64,000 nucleotides of DNA from DAOTVC01 sp034437215 (GTDB lineage Bacteria > Chloroflexota > Anaerolineae > B4-G1 > SLSP01). The stretch's first letter is position 1. Each line of letters opens with the position of its first letter. Made by a program: the position numbers and the translations under genes. The notes under the pieces are model-generated. The model made no database searches and had not been told where the DNA came from. It saw only the letters and a list, made by a program, of their open reading frames with translations. Location: contig DAOTVC010000039.1 of the NCBI GenBank assembly GCA_034437215.1, positions 86,692-150,691 of the forward strand. Reading direction: 5' to 3'. This document shows positions 9,144 through 17,270 of this stretch, one piece after another.

Positions 9144-11627
9144 CTACTCCTCGACGAGCGGCTCCGCGACCTCGGCCTCGACACTCCCGGGCACGTCCTC
9201 CGACTTCTCGAAGGTCAACTCGCCCTCCACCTCGTCGATGAGGATCACGTCTCCGGCCGTGAAGCCATCGCCCAACAGGCTGACGCTCAGGGGGCTTTCG
9301 ACGTAACGCTGGATGGCACGGCGCAGGGGACGGGCACCGAATTGGCTGTCATACCCCTGCTCGGCAAGCCAACGCTTCGCCTCGGACGTCAGGCTGACCC
9401 GCAGGTCAAACTCCGCGAGACGCTCCTTCACCTCGAGCATCTGCAGGTCGACGATCTGCTCGACGTCCTCCACCGAGAGGTGGTTGAAGACGATGATCTC
9501 GTCGACGCGGTTGATGAACTCGGGCCGGAAGGTCCGCTTCAACTCCGAGAGCATCCGGCGCCGCGTCTCCTCCTCCTGAGCGTCCCCGGCCTGCACGAAG
9601 CCGATGGCCCCGCCCTGTCGCAGGTACTCGGTCCCCACGTTGGAGGTCATAATGACCACGGTGTTGCGGAAGTCCACCGTGCGCCCCTGTCCGTCGGTGA
9701 GGCGCCCCTCGTCGAGGATCTGCAGCAGGGCGTTCCAGATGTCGGCGTGGGCCTTCTCGATCTCGTCGAAGAGCACCACCTGGTAGGGGCGGCGCCGCAC
9801 CGACTCGGTGAGCTGCCCCCCCTGATCGTAGCCCACGTAACCCGGAGGCGCTCCGAAGAGCCGGGAGACGGTGTGCCCCTCGCGGTACTCGCTCATGTCC
9901 ACCCGCAGCAGGGCGTCCTCGTCGTCGAAGAGGAAGGCCGCCAGCGCCTTGGCCGTCTCGGTCTTCCCCACACCGGAAGCGCCCAGAAAGAGGAAGGAGC
10001 CGATGGGGCGGCGGGGATCCTTCAGACCGGCACGGGCGCGGCGGATGGCGTCGGCGATGGCCTGGATGGCCTCGTCCTGCCCGATGATCCGCTCCTGAAC
10101 GGCCTCCTCCATGCGCAGCAGCTTCTTGGCCTCCGCCTCCAGCACCTGCGCCACGGGGATCCCCGTCCAGGCGGAGACGACGTCGGCGATGTCCTCAGCC
10201 TCGACGGTCTCGTCCAACTGGTGGCTCTCCAGCCACTCCTCCCGCTTCTTGCCGAAGACCTGTTCCAGCCGCAGGCGCTGGGTCTTGATGTCGGCAGCGC
10301 GCTCGTAGTCCCGCGTGTTCCCGGCGGACTCCTCCTCCTTGCGCAGCTTATTGATCTCCGCCTCCATCCGCTTGAGGTCAGGGGGCAGGGTGAAGAGCGC
10401 CACGCGCAACTTCGCCGCCGCCTCGTCCATCAAATCGATGGCCTTATCGGGGAGATGGCGGTCGGTGACGTAGCGGTGAGAGAGGCGGGCCGCCGCTGCC
10501 AGAGCGGCGTCGGAGATGCGCACCTTGTGGTGGGCCTCGTAGCGGTCGCGCAGCCCCTTCAGCATCTGGATGGTGTCCTCCACCGAGGGTTGCTCCACGA
10601 AGACGGGCGCGAAACGGCGTTCGAGAGCGCCGTCCTTCTCGATGTACTGCCGGTACTCGTCCAGCGTCGTCGCGCCGAGAGCCTGCAACTCCCCACGGGC
10701 CAGGGCGGGCTTGATCATGTTGGAGGCGTCGAGCGCGCCGGCGGCGTTGCCCGCACCGACCACCGTATGCAGCTCGTCAATGAAGAGGATGATCTCCCCC
10801 TCGGCGCGCTGCACCTCCTCCAGAATCCCCTTCAGACGCTCCTCGAACTCACCCCGGAAGCGGGTCCCGGCGACCAGGGCCCCCAGGTCCAGCTGCACGA
10901 GGAGCTTGCCCTTCAGAATCTCGGGTACGTCGTCGGTGGCGACGTGCTGCGCCAGCCCCTCGACGATGGCCGTCTTCCCCACGCCCGGCTCGCCGATGAG
11001 CACGGGGTTGTTCTTCGTGCGCCGCACGAGGATCTGGATCACCCGCTGGATCTCGGCGTCCCGCCCGATGACCGGATCGAGCTTCTGCTCGCGGGCCATC
11101 TGGGTCAGGTCACGGCTGTACTTCTCGAGAATGCGGTAGCCGGACTCCGCACGGGGCGTCGTCACATGCTGCCCCCCGCGCATCTCCTGAATGGCCTCGA
11201 GGGCCAGGTCGCGGGTCACGCCGTACTCCTGGAAGAGCCGGGCGACGGAGGTATTGCGCTCGTGCAAGATGGCGAGGAAGAGATGTTCGGTGGAGATGTA
11301 CTCGTCCTTGAGCTTGTTCGCCTCCTCCTGGGCCAGATCCAGCACCCGCTTGACCCGCGGGGTGATGAAGACCTGCTGACCGCCCCGGGCGCCGTAGATG
11401 CCGGGGCGCACGTTCTCGCGCAGCAGCTTGTCCAGCTCCGTGGCCAACTCCGTGGGCTCGGCGCCCATATCGCGGAGCAGCTCGGAGACCGTGCCCTCGG
11501 GCTGTTGGATGAGCGCCAGCAGGAGGTGCTCCACGTCCACCTGGCTGTGACCGTACCGGGTCATCAGCTCCACGGCCTGCTGCGCTGCCTGCTGGGCGCG
11601 TTCGGTAAATCGATCAAAACGCATCAT
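9144..11627 (-). CDS. clpC: ATP-dependent Clp protease ATP-binding subunit ClpC
   Basis: Hsp100 unfoldase (827 aa) that would feed substrates to ClpP; clpP is not in this window. Order of domains: two N-terminal Clp repeats (from FTERAQQAAQQAVELM, residues ~5-145), AAA-1 with Walker A GEPGVGKT, a UVR/M-domain-like coiled segment around EEESAGNTRDYERAADIK, AAA-2 with Walker A GASGVGKT, and a D2-small domain. The length fits ClpC. The start has two adjacent ATGs; the second (11624) is equally likely. The acidic C-terminal tail (VEAEVAEPLVEE) is an unremarkable extension. Confidence 0.95.
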   Translation of the reverse strand: MMRFDRFTERAQQAAQQAVELMTRYGHSQVDVEHLLLALIQQPEGTVSELLRDMGAEPTELATELDKLLRENVRPGIYGARGGQQVFITPRVKRVLDLAQEEANKLKDEYISTEHLFLAILHERNTSVARLFQEYGVTRDLALEAIQEMRGGQHVTTPRAESGYRILEKYSRDLTQMAREQKLDPVIGRDAEIQRVIQILVRRTKNNPVLIGEPGVGKTAIVEGLAQHVATDDVPEILKGKLLVQLDLGALVAGTRFRGEFEERLKGILEEVQRAEGEIILFIDELHTVVGAGNAAGALDASNMIKPALARGELQALGATTLDEYRQYIEKDGALERRFAPVFVEQPSVEDTIQMLKGLRDRYEAHHKVRISDAALAAAARLSHRYVTDRHLPDKAIDLMDEAAAKLRVALFTLPPDLKRMEAEINKLRKEEESAGNTRDYERAADIKTQRLRLEQVFGKKREEWLESHQLDETVEAEDIADVVSAWTGIPVAQVLEAEAKKLLRMEEAVQERIIGQDEAIQAIADAIRRARAGLKDPRRPIGSFLFLGASGVGKTETAKALAAFLFDDEDALLRVDMSEYREGHTVSRLFGAPPGYVGYDQGGQLTESVRRRPYQVVLFDEIEKAHADIWNALLQILDEGRLTDGQGRTVDFRNTVVIMTSNVGTEYLRQGGAIGFVQAGDAQEEETRRRMLSELKRTFRPEFINRVDEIIVFNHLSVEDVEQIVDLQMLEVKERLAEFDLRVSLTSEAKRWLAEQGYDSQFGARPLRRAIQRYVESPLSVSLLGDGFTAGDVILIDEVEGELTFEKSEDVPGSVEAEVAEPLVEE

Positions 11628-11699
11628 GCTTCTTAACCTCTCAACGGGGACGCCCGTCCCCCTCTGCTGCTGACTATTTATAAGGTAAGGACGGCTCTT

Positions 11700-11820
11700 C
11701 TGAAGAAAGCTCTCTTACCACGGAGATCACGGAGATTTTTGAAGTTTAACTTTCATAAGAATCTCCATGATTTTCTCAGTATTCTCTGTGTCCTCCGTGG
11801 TGAAATAGAGTTCTTTCAGT
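11700..11820. repeat. MITE-like inverted repeat (CCACGGAG family), single copy
   Basis: About 120 bases whose ends form a long imperfect inverted repeat. The left arm starts CTGAAGAAAGCTCT then CCACGGAGATCACGGAG; the right arm reads as the complement of CTGAAAGAACTCT then CCACGGAGGACACAGAG. It lies between the clpC start and the rnc stop and has no coding capacity. Confidence 0.6.
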
Positions 11821-11835
11821 AGAGCCAAGGACAGG

Positions 11836-12543
11836 TTACAGCGCGAAGGATTTGAGAGCCTCACGGGCCGCTGCCTGTTCGGCACTCCGCTTGCTCGCTC
11901 CTACCCCCTCACCGATGACCCGCTCCTCGATGAGCACCTGAGCCGTAAAGACCTTGGCGTGGTCCGGCCCCTCTTCCTTGATAATTTGGTAGGTGGGCGT
12001 GATCCCCGTCTCGGCCTGGGCCCACTCCTGAAAGCGGGACTTGGCATCCACGTAGGAGCGCGCCTCCAGAATCGTCTCCGCTTCGCGCGCGAACCAGGCA
12101 GCCACGCGCTCCCAGACCACCTCCAATGAACTGTCGAGGTAGAGGGCGCCGACGGTCGCCTCCAGCGCATCGCACAGGTTTGCCGGTCGTTCCCGCCCAC
12201 CCCCCTCCTCCTCACCGTGACCCAATCGCAGCGCGGCACCGATGTCCAGCTCTTGCGCGAGGCGGGCGAGGGTCTGGGTACGTACCAGGGTGGCCCGCAG
12301 GCGGGTGAGAGGTCCCTCGGAGAAGTCGGGGAACTCGCTGTAGAGCCAGGCGGCGACGAGAAAGTCCAGCACCGCATCTCCCAGGAACTCCAACCGTTGG
12401 TTGTGATGCTCCTCGCCCCCCTCCTCGGGGTGCTCGTGCGCGTAGGAAGGGTGGGTGAGGGCCAGACGGAGCAACGCCGGATTTTGAAAGGTGTAGTTCA
12501 GGTGTCTCTGTACCTCGGTCCAAGGTTGTCTGCTCTCTGCCAC
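11836..12543 (-). CDS. rnc: Ribonuclease III
   Basis: Double-strand-specific endoribonuclease (235 aa) for rRNA and mRNA processing. The N-terminal RIIID domain carries the signature HNQRLEFLGDAVLDFLVA (around residues 46-63) with its catalytic acidic residues, plus the second metal-binding region LCDALEATVGALYLD. The C-terminal double-stranded-RNA-binding domain starts around SRFQEWAQ and ends with SKRSAEQAAAREALKS. The length is normal. GGGGGA lies upstream of the ATG, and a -10-like TATAAT lies about 25 bases before it on the minus strand. Confidence 0.95.
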   Translation of the reverse strand: MAESRQPWTEVQRHLNYTFQNPALLRLALTHPSYAHEHPEEGGEEHHNQRLEFLGDAVLDFLVAAWLYSEFPDFSEGPLTRLRATLVRTQTLARLAQELDIGAALRLGHGEEEGGGRERPANLCDALEATVGALYLDSSLEVVWERVAAWFAREAETILEARSYVDAKSRFQEWAQAETGITPTYQIIKEEGPDHAKVFTAQVLIEERVIGEGVGASKRSAEQAAAREALKSFAL

Positions 12544-12611
12544 ATCTTCCCCCTATGGAATCTACGGTAGATTATAACACAGTTACGGGCCAGAGAGGGG
12601 CGGTACAGGGC

Positions 12612-12737
12612 AGGGCTAGCGCACTTAGCACACTTTCTCCAGCGCGTTACCCGGTGCGCGGCTGAAGCGGCATTTCTTAGAGGGATTTTATCCCCGGCCT
12701 TTAGGCCGTATTTCTGCGACCAGAGGTCAAATGCGAT
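12612..12737 (-). repeat. MITE-like element, family AGGGCTATCGCA, copy A
   Basis: 126 bases with ends AGGGCTAGCGCACTTAG and AAATGCGAT. It matches, in reverse orientation, the element at 14899-15066 over most of its length. Shared blocks include GCGCGTTAC, GGTGCGC, GCTGAAGCGGC, CCCCGGCCTTTAGGCCG and TTTCTGCGACCAGAGGTCAA. It lacks the 43-base palindrome of copy B and runs directly into the next repeat. Confidence 0.75.
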
Positions 12738-12850
12738 GGGGGTGTTTCACTTGAGTTAAACCGAGGCGTGAAACGTGAAACGTGAGGGCTTCACGTTTCA
12801 CGCTTTACGTTTCAGCCATGGATAGCTCACAACTGGATTGAAACACACCC
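12738..12850 (-). repeat. MITE-like element, family GGGTGTGTTTCA, copy 1
   Basis: 113 bases with terminal inverted GGTGTTTCA / GGGTGTGTTTCA and an internal palindrome built from CGTGAAACGTGA and TTCACGTTTCACG. It is the reverse orientation of the copies at 54524-54642 and 63709-63828. No coding capacity. Confidence 0.75.
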
Positions 12851-12945
12851 TAATCCTTTGGATCATCAAGAATACTGGCACACGCAGGCTATTATAACCG
12901 GGGCGGGCCTTTTTTGCCACGTTCCGTTCTCAGGAGGCAATTCTT

Positions 12946-13047
12946 ATGGAAGGCGTAGGATTGGAAGCGCTGGCCCGAGAGGTCTCCGAGAGCATCTCCC
13001 TGCCAGCGTCATCCCTCTTCCTCCTCTCGTCTTGCCACTCGCCATAG
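12946..13047 (+). pseudogene. Short frame with good Shine-Dalgarno, possible gene remnant
   Basis: AGGAGGCAATTCTT precedes an ATG that opens a 33-codon frame beginning MEGVGLEALAREVSES. It runs antiparallel into the 3' end of the ttcA-like gene and stops there. It could be the truncated head of a gene displaced when the repeats or ttcA arrived, or simple chance. I do not recognise it. Confidence 0.25.
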
Positions 13048-13728
13048 ATTCGTCCGCACCTGCTCGTACTCCTGCTTGCCCAGCGTCCTCAGAAAGCGCT
13101 CCACCTTCACCCGCCGGGTCTCCTCACTGCGATCACACTCCACATCCGGAGAGAAGGTCCAGCCCCGGGCCCGCGCGTAGCGCTTGATCTCCAGCTCCGT
13201 CACGTAGATGAGGGGGCGAATGACGACGAAACGCCCCCCGAAGAAGGTCAACCTGGGCTCCATCGTCTCCAGTTGGCCCTTGTACATCAGGCTCATCAGG
13301 GTGGTGACCGCGGCGTCGTCGGCGTGGTGCCCGAAAGCGATCTTGTTACATCCCAGGCGGTCGGCGGCGAAGAAAAGAGCCTTGCGGCGGTTCCAGGCGC
13401 AGCGGAAGCAGCCCATGGGCAGGGGCTCCTCCTCGGGAACCTCGAGGGGCACGATCTCGTACTCCGCCCCCAGATCCTGCAGCCAGGGTATCAAGACGGG
13501 GCGCAGATCGGGCAGCCCCACGGCGTTGCCCGTGACGTGTACGGCGACCACCTCATAGTTACCGACGATGTCGACGCCCCGCCGGAGAAGTTCCAGAAGA
13601 GTTCGGCTGTCCTTCCCCCCGGAGAGCCCCACGGCGATCCGGTCGCCGTCCTCGATAAGGTCGAACTCGCGGACGGCGCGGTTCACGGGCTTCAGAAGGT
13701 AGGGCGCGATTTTGTCAGGATCTGCCAT
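13009..13728 (-). CDS. TtcA-like tRNA 2-thiolation PP-loop ATPase
   Basis: N-type ATP pyrophosphatase (239 aa) likely to thiolate tRNA (2-thiocytidine 32 or a related position). The PP-loop SGGKDS lies at residues 36-41. The CxxC pair is C107/C110 (GCFRCAWNRR), followed by the family segment KIAFGHHADD. A third cysteine lies in DVECDRSEETRR. These match the [4Fe-4S]-binding pattern of TtcA. It is shorter than E. coli TtcA and closer to the archaeal/anaerobe-type branch. It is bracketed, with rfbB, by two inverted repeat copies. The rfbB stop lies 34 bases upstream on the same strand. Confidence 0.82.
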   Translation of the reverse strand: MADPDKIAPYLLKPVNRAVREFDLIEDGDRIAVGLSGGKDSRTLLELLRRGVDIVGNYEVVAVHVTGNAVGLPDLRPVLIPWLQDLGAEYEIVPLEVPEEEPLPMGCFRCAWNRRKALFFAADRLGCNKIAFGHHADDAAVTTLMSLMYKGQLETMEPRLTFFGGRFVVIRPLIYVTELEIKRYARARGWTFSPDVECDRSEETRRVKVERFLRTLGKQEYEQVRTNLWRVARREEEEG

Positions 13729-13762
13729 CGTGCGTTCGCCTGGTCAGGCAGCGCCGGAGCTC

Positions 13763-14788
13763 TTACTCACTCAGCCGCTTGCCGTACTGGCGCGCGTAGT
13801 ACTCCTTGTAGAGCTCCCCACTCTTGATAGGGCGCCACCACGCCTCATTCTCCATGTACCAGCGCGCCGTCTTCTCGATGGCCTCGGCGCAGCTGTGGCG
13901 GCTCTCCCAGCCCAGCGCCTGGAGCTTGCTCACGTCGAGGGCGTAGCGCCGGTCGTGTCCGGCGCGATCCTCCACGTGCTTGATAAGGCTCTCGGGCTTG
14001 CCCACCGTCTCCAAGACGATCTTGGTCATCTCCAGGTTGGTCATCTCGTAGCCCGTCCCGACGTTGTAGATCTCGCCCAGGGCGCCCTCGTGCAGCACCC
14101 GATCGATCCCCTCGCAGTGATCGATGACGTACTGGTAGTCGCGCATCTGCAACCCGTCGCCGTAGACGGGGAGGGGTTGGTCGTCCAGGGCGTTGGTCGC
14201 GAAGAGGGGCACCACCTTTTCGGGATACTGGTAGGGGCCGACGTTGTTAGAGCCGCGGGTGAGGGTCACGGGCAAGCCCCACGATTCGTAATAAGCCAGG
14301 ACCATCAGATCGCCACCTGCCTTGCTCGCGGCGTAGGGACTGCGGGGCTCTTGAAGATCGCCCTCCCGGGAGCGGCCCTCCAGCACCTGCCCGTAGACCT
14401 CGTCGGTGCTCACCTGGTGATAACGCTCCAGGTCGAACTGCTTGGCGGCTTCGAGGAGCACGTAGGTGCCGTAGACGTCAGTCTGGATAAAGGAGCCGGG
14501 CTCCATAAGCGAGCGGTCCACGTGGGTCTCTGCCGCAAAGTTGACGATGGTGTCGATCTCGTAGGTGCGGAGGACCTGCTCCACCGCCTGGGGATTGCAG
14601 ATATCGCCCTTGACGAAGGCGTAGCGGTCGTCGAAGCGCTTCTCCACGTCCTCCAGGTTCTCCAATCGTCCTGCATAGGTGAGCTTATCGTAGACGAGGA
14701 CGAAGTAGTCGGGATAGGTCTCAAGCATATAACGAACGAAGTTGGAGCCGATAAAACCGGCCCCGCCGGTGACCACCAAACGGTGCAT
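13763..14788 (-). CDS. rfbB: dTDP-glucose 4,6-dehydratase
   Basis: Extended short-chain dehydrogenase (341 aa) converting dTDP-glucose to dTDP-4-keto-6-deoxyglucose for deoxysugar or rhamnose synthesis. The N-terminal NAD-binding motif is GGAGFIGSN. The catalytic STDEVYG block (Thr/Asp/Glu) and YAASK (Tyr-Lys pair) are present, then RGSNNVGPYQYPEK. The length is normal. No rfbA, rfbC or rfbD lies beside it, so it is an isolated pathway gene here. The ATG is preceded by a weak purine stretch. Confidence 0.93.
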   Translation of the reverse strand: MHRLVVTGGAGFIGSNFVRYMLETYPDYFVLVYDKLTYAGRLENLEDVEKRFDDRYAFVKGDICNPQAVEQVLRTYEIDTIVNFAAETHVDRSLMEPGSFIQTDVYGTYVLLEAAKQFDLERYHQVSTDEVYGQVLEGRSREGDLQEPRSPYAASKAGGDLMVLAYYESWGLPVTLTRGSNNVGPYQYPEKVVPLFATNALDDQPLPVYGDGLQMRDYQYVIDHCEGIDRVLHEGALGEIYNVGTGYEMTNLEMTKIVLETVGKPESLIKHVEDRAGHDRRYALDVSKLQALGWESRHSCAEAIEKTARWYMENEAWWRPIKSGELYKEYYARQYGKRLSE

Positions 14789-14898
14789 GCTAGCCTCCAG
14801 AAAGGGTCAGATATTGGAAAGTCGGACCAGACTGAAATGCAGGTCCGGGAAAGTATTGAAGGCATTCTACCATAAAGCGAAGTCACGCCAATTTTGGT

Positions 14899-15066
14899 AG
14901 GGCTATCGCATTTGACCTCTGGTCGCAGAAATGCGGCCTAAAGGCCGGGGATGAAAGGGGATTTTTGTGGCGGGGCAAAGCCCCGCCACAAAAATCCCCC
15001 TAAAAACGCCGCTTCAGCGGCGCACCAAGTAACGCGATGGGGAAGTTTTCTAAGTGCGATAGCCCT
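14899..15066 (+). repeat. MITE-like element, family AGGGCTATCGCA, copy B
   Basis: 168 bases with terminal inverted repeats AGGGCTATCGCATTT and the complement of AGGGCTATCGCACTTA. It matches the element at 12612-12737 in the opposite orientation. It contains a perfect 20-bp-stem palindrome at 14957-14999 that copy A lacks. No coding capacity. Confidence 0.8.
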
Positions 15067-15132
15067 GCAATTTTGGTTGGTGAGGCAGTATTACAGAAGG
15101 GTAACGAATTCGCAAAATTACCAACGCAACCA

Positions 15133-15161
15133 TTGACTACGATACCAGAAATTTTTATAAT
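15133..15161 (+). promoter_or_regulatory. Sigma-70-type promoter for secreted DUF11 protein
   Basis: -35 TTGACT (15133-15138), a 17-bp spacer and -10 TATAAT (15156-15161), 37 bases upstream of the ATG at 15199. Confidence 0.75.
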
Positions 15162-15198
15162 GCAGATACCCTAGAAGAGCATCAGATTTGAGGTGAAG

Positions 15199-16314
15199 AT
15201 GAAGATTCGACTCCTGACAGCTGCAGTACTGGCGCTGGCACTCTTGTTTGTGACGGTAAGCGCCGGCGGTGTTCTGGCGGAGGAGGGCGTCGTCTATGAC
15301 CACTTTCTCTTCTTGCCCTTGATCATGAAGCCGCTGCCCCCCGCCGATCTCAGCGTGAGCATCAGCAGCACGCCCCTGCCCTACACGGCGGGGAACCCCG
15401 TCACCTACACGGTGACCGTGGGCAACGCGGGACCGACCTCTCTCACGGCCCTCACCCTCGATTTGGAGTTCCCGGAGGTGATTACGGGCACCACCTTCAC
15501 CCCCACAGTAGGTACTTACAACGTCCTCTCGGGCACCTGGGAGGGCTTCACCCTCACCGCCGGGCAGGAGGCCGTCCTCCAGGTCGCCGGCTCGGTCTCC
15601 TCCACCTTCACCGGCACCCTCTGGACGACGGCGACCGTCGCGCCACAGGACGCTTACGATCCCGATCTCACCAACAACGGCATCATCGACATCAACCCCC
15701 TGCCGCTGAGAAATCCCGGCTTCGAGGGTGGTCACTGGTGGGAGACCTACTACGGGGAGAACGGCAGCATGTGTGTGCCTGAAGATTGGGTCGCCTGGTG
15801 GACGGAAGACCCTACTCGTGGGCTGGGCGCGCCCGAGAGTGTGCGGGTGATCGACACAGGAGAACCGGCGTTTGTAAACCCCGTGGCCCGCATTCTGAAC
15901 GGGCATCAGGCAGTGCGGATCAGTCGCGCGGAGCCCTGGGAAGCCGGCTTCTACCAGCGGGTGGCCAACCTCCCGGCCGGCAGCAGGGCGGAATTCTCCA
16001 TCTACGCCCACACGTGGTCCTGCAATGAACAGCTGCCCGATCCCCCGGCGACCAGTTGTGGCGACCCCTGGGCGATGTGGCTCCGCGTGGGAATCGACCC
16101 CACCGGCGGGAATGATCCCTGGTCGGAGGAGATTGTCTGGACGGAGAATTTCTACATCTACGATGTTTTCGCTCCCGTGGGCCCCATCAGCACGGAAGTG
16201 GGAGAAGAGGGCGCGGTGACTCTCTATCTCTACGCAGGCGCCAAGTGGACCCAGTGGTACAACGAAGCCTACTGGGACGACGCCTCGCTCGTCATCCGTC
16301 CTGCTGCCCCGTAA
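15199..16314 (+). CDS. Secreted DUF11-domain protein
   Basis: Exported protein of 371 aa. A Sec signal peptide (KIRLLTAAVLALALLFVTV...VLAEE) is followed by a hydrophobic FLFLPLIMKP segment that I associate with Chloroflexota surface proteins (inference). A DUF11-like beta-sandwich follows (residues ~45-165: LSVSISSTPLPYTAGNPVTY to DPDLTNNG), as in surface repeat proteins. The C-terminal half is rich in Trp/Tyr and looks like a carbohydrate-binding or jelly-roll domain (NPGFEGGHWWETYYGENG onward). No catalytic motif is seen. ATG at 15199 follows GAGGTGA with good spacing and is preferred over GTG at 15193. Confidence 0.75.
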   Translation: MKIRLLTAAVLALALLFVTVSAGGVLAEEGVVYDHFLFLPLIMKPLPPADLSVSISSTPLPYTAGNPVTYTVTVGNAGPTSLTALTLDLEFPEVITGTTFTPTVGTYNVLSGTWEGFTLTAGQEAVLQVAGSVSSTFTGTLWTTATVAPQDAYDPDLTNNGIIDINPLPLRNPGFEGGHWWETYYGENGSMCVPEDWVAWWTEDPTRGLGAPESVRVIDTGEPAFVNPVARILNGHQAVRISRAEPWEAGFYQRVANLPAGSRAEFSIYAHTWSCNEQLPDPPATSCGDPWAMWLRVGIDPTGGNDPWSEEIVWTENFYIYDVFAPVGPISTEVGEEGAVTLYLYAGAKWTQWYNEAYWDDASLVIRPAAP

Positions 16315-16339
16315 GCTCGGACGACAGCCGTGAAAGCGC

Positions 16340-16373
16340 TACCCCACCTTGACCGCGAGATCGAGGTGGGGTA
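16340..16373 (+). terminator. Inverted repeat after the DUF11 gene
   Basis: A 13-bp stem, TACCCCACCTTGA against TCGAGGTGGGGTA (one G-T pair), 26 bases past the stop. No T-tract follows, so terminator function is uncertain. Confidence 0.4.
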
Positions 16374-16394
16374 GAATGCGCGCGAGGTGAGATC

Positions 16395-16631
16395 ATGCCG
16401 ATTTACGAATATAGTTGTCCGGAATGCACCCACGAGTTTAGCGCGCGCCGCTCCATGAGCGACGCCGATGCACCCATTGCCTGTCCCCAGTGCGGTCGCG
16501 AAGGCCCCCGACGGGGACTGTCACTCTTCGCGACGGTAGGAGCCGCCACCAGCCGCGGCCGCAGTGGCGGCACGACGAGCGGCGGCTGCGGCAGCTGCGC
16601 GGGAGGGTCCTGCAGCAGCTGCGGACACTAG
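16395..16631 (+). CDS. FmdB-family zinc ribbon protein
   Basis: Small protein (78 aa) with the FmdB/CxxC_CxxC regulatory zinc ribbon: MPIYEYSCPEC then IACPQCG, giving four cysteines for one zinc. The tail is Gly/Ser/Cys-rich (GGCGSCAGGSCSSCGH), as common in this family. The role is unknown; members are assumed to be regulatory. A GAGGTGAGATC RBS precedes the ATG. The stop is adjacent to the convergent gene at 16632. Confidence 0.88.
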   Translation: MPIYEYSCPECTHEFSARRSMSDADAPIACPQCGREGPRRGLSLFATVGAATSRGRSGGTTSGGCGSCAGGSCSSCGH

Positions 16632-17171
16632 CTACATCTTCGAGCTGCTCATCATCCCCCGGACGGTATCGGCGAGGACCTGAGCCGCGACGGGATCGAG
16701 GGGCCGGCTCATCGCGTCCTTGAAGCGCTCGACGCGCCGGCGTTCGGTGAGATAGTAGACGAGGTCGGGCAGCACCCGCCGGGCAGCCTTGCAGAGGGCT
16801 TGCAGCTCGAGAATAGCGTCCACGGTGAGCAGGTTCTCTGACTTGAGACGCTTCATCTCCCCCAGCAACCGGTCGATCTCCTCCCGCCACTCATCGACCT
16901 GCTCCTCCTCCTGGAGGTAGTACTCGGCAGCCCCTACAATGAGCAACTCGAGCACCTGCTTCTCCTCTTCTGTCAGCGCATCACCGCTCTCCAACTTCAG
17001 GACGAGGTCGGTGTACTTCTGCTCCACGAGGGCCTGGAAGGTCTCTCGAGCCATGTTCTCCAACGCCCGCACCTCGAGGTCCATCTCCTCGAAGTCGGTG
17101 ACCTCTTCGGAATCTGCGGAGAACTTGGTCACCTCGTCGATCTTCCGGTTCAAAACATCCTGTGCCGCCAT
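16632..17171 (-). CDS. Uncharacterised acidic helical protein
   Basis: A 179-aa protein that I do not recognise. It is predicted to be soluble, highly acidic and mostly helical, with coiled-coil-prone stretches (YYLQEEEQVDEWREEIDRLL, GEMKRLKSENLL) and a basic patch (LTERRRVERFKDAMSR). A longer frame extends to 17261, but ATG at 17171 has a strong AAGGAGTG RBS and a better N-terminus (MAAQDVLNRKIDEV). It lies 99 bases downstream of the dehydrogenase gene on the same strand and could be the operon's last gene, though nothing ties it to metabolism. Confidence 0.7.
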   Translation of the reverse strand: MAAQDVLNRKIDEVTKFSADSEEVTDFEEMDLEVRALENMARETFQALVEQKYTDLVLKLESGDALTEEEKQVLELLIVGAAEYYLQEEEQVDEWREEIDRLLGEMKRLKSENLLTVDAILELQALCKAARRVLPDLVYYLTERRRVERFKDAMSRPLDPVAAQVLADTVRGMMSSSKM

Positions 17172-17270
17172 CGTTACACTCCTTTGTACACTTTTAGATC
17201 CTACAAGAGAACAGCCGATGCTGGGGAAGCGCAGGGCGAGTCTGTGCGTGCGCTTCCCCACCCACCCGCC

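Larger units (their letters stand above)
12544..13008. other. Intergenic repeat cluster
   Basis: There is no confident gene. It holds two abutting MITE-like elements (12612-12737 and 12738-12850) and then a stretch with a Shine-Dalgarno-led short frame at 12946-13047. The rest shows nothing recognisable. Confidence 0.6.
14789..15198. other. Intergenic region with MITE-like element and promoter
   Basis: It holds the second copy of the AGGGCTATCGCA repeat (14899-15066) and a promoter (15133-15161) for the secreted protein gene. No gene is seen. Confidence 0.7.

Noticed and set aside
9342..11636. 764-codon plus-strand frame opposite clpC
   Set aside because: Long antisense frames are expected in GC-rich DNA with strong third-position GC; ClpC motifs lie on the minus strand.
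12612..15066. Transposase gene within the MITE-flanked segment
   Set aside because: Only ttcA and rfbB are present; the repeats are non-coding and no transposase is seen in the window.
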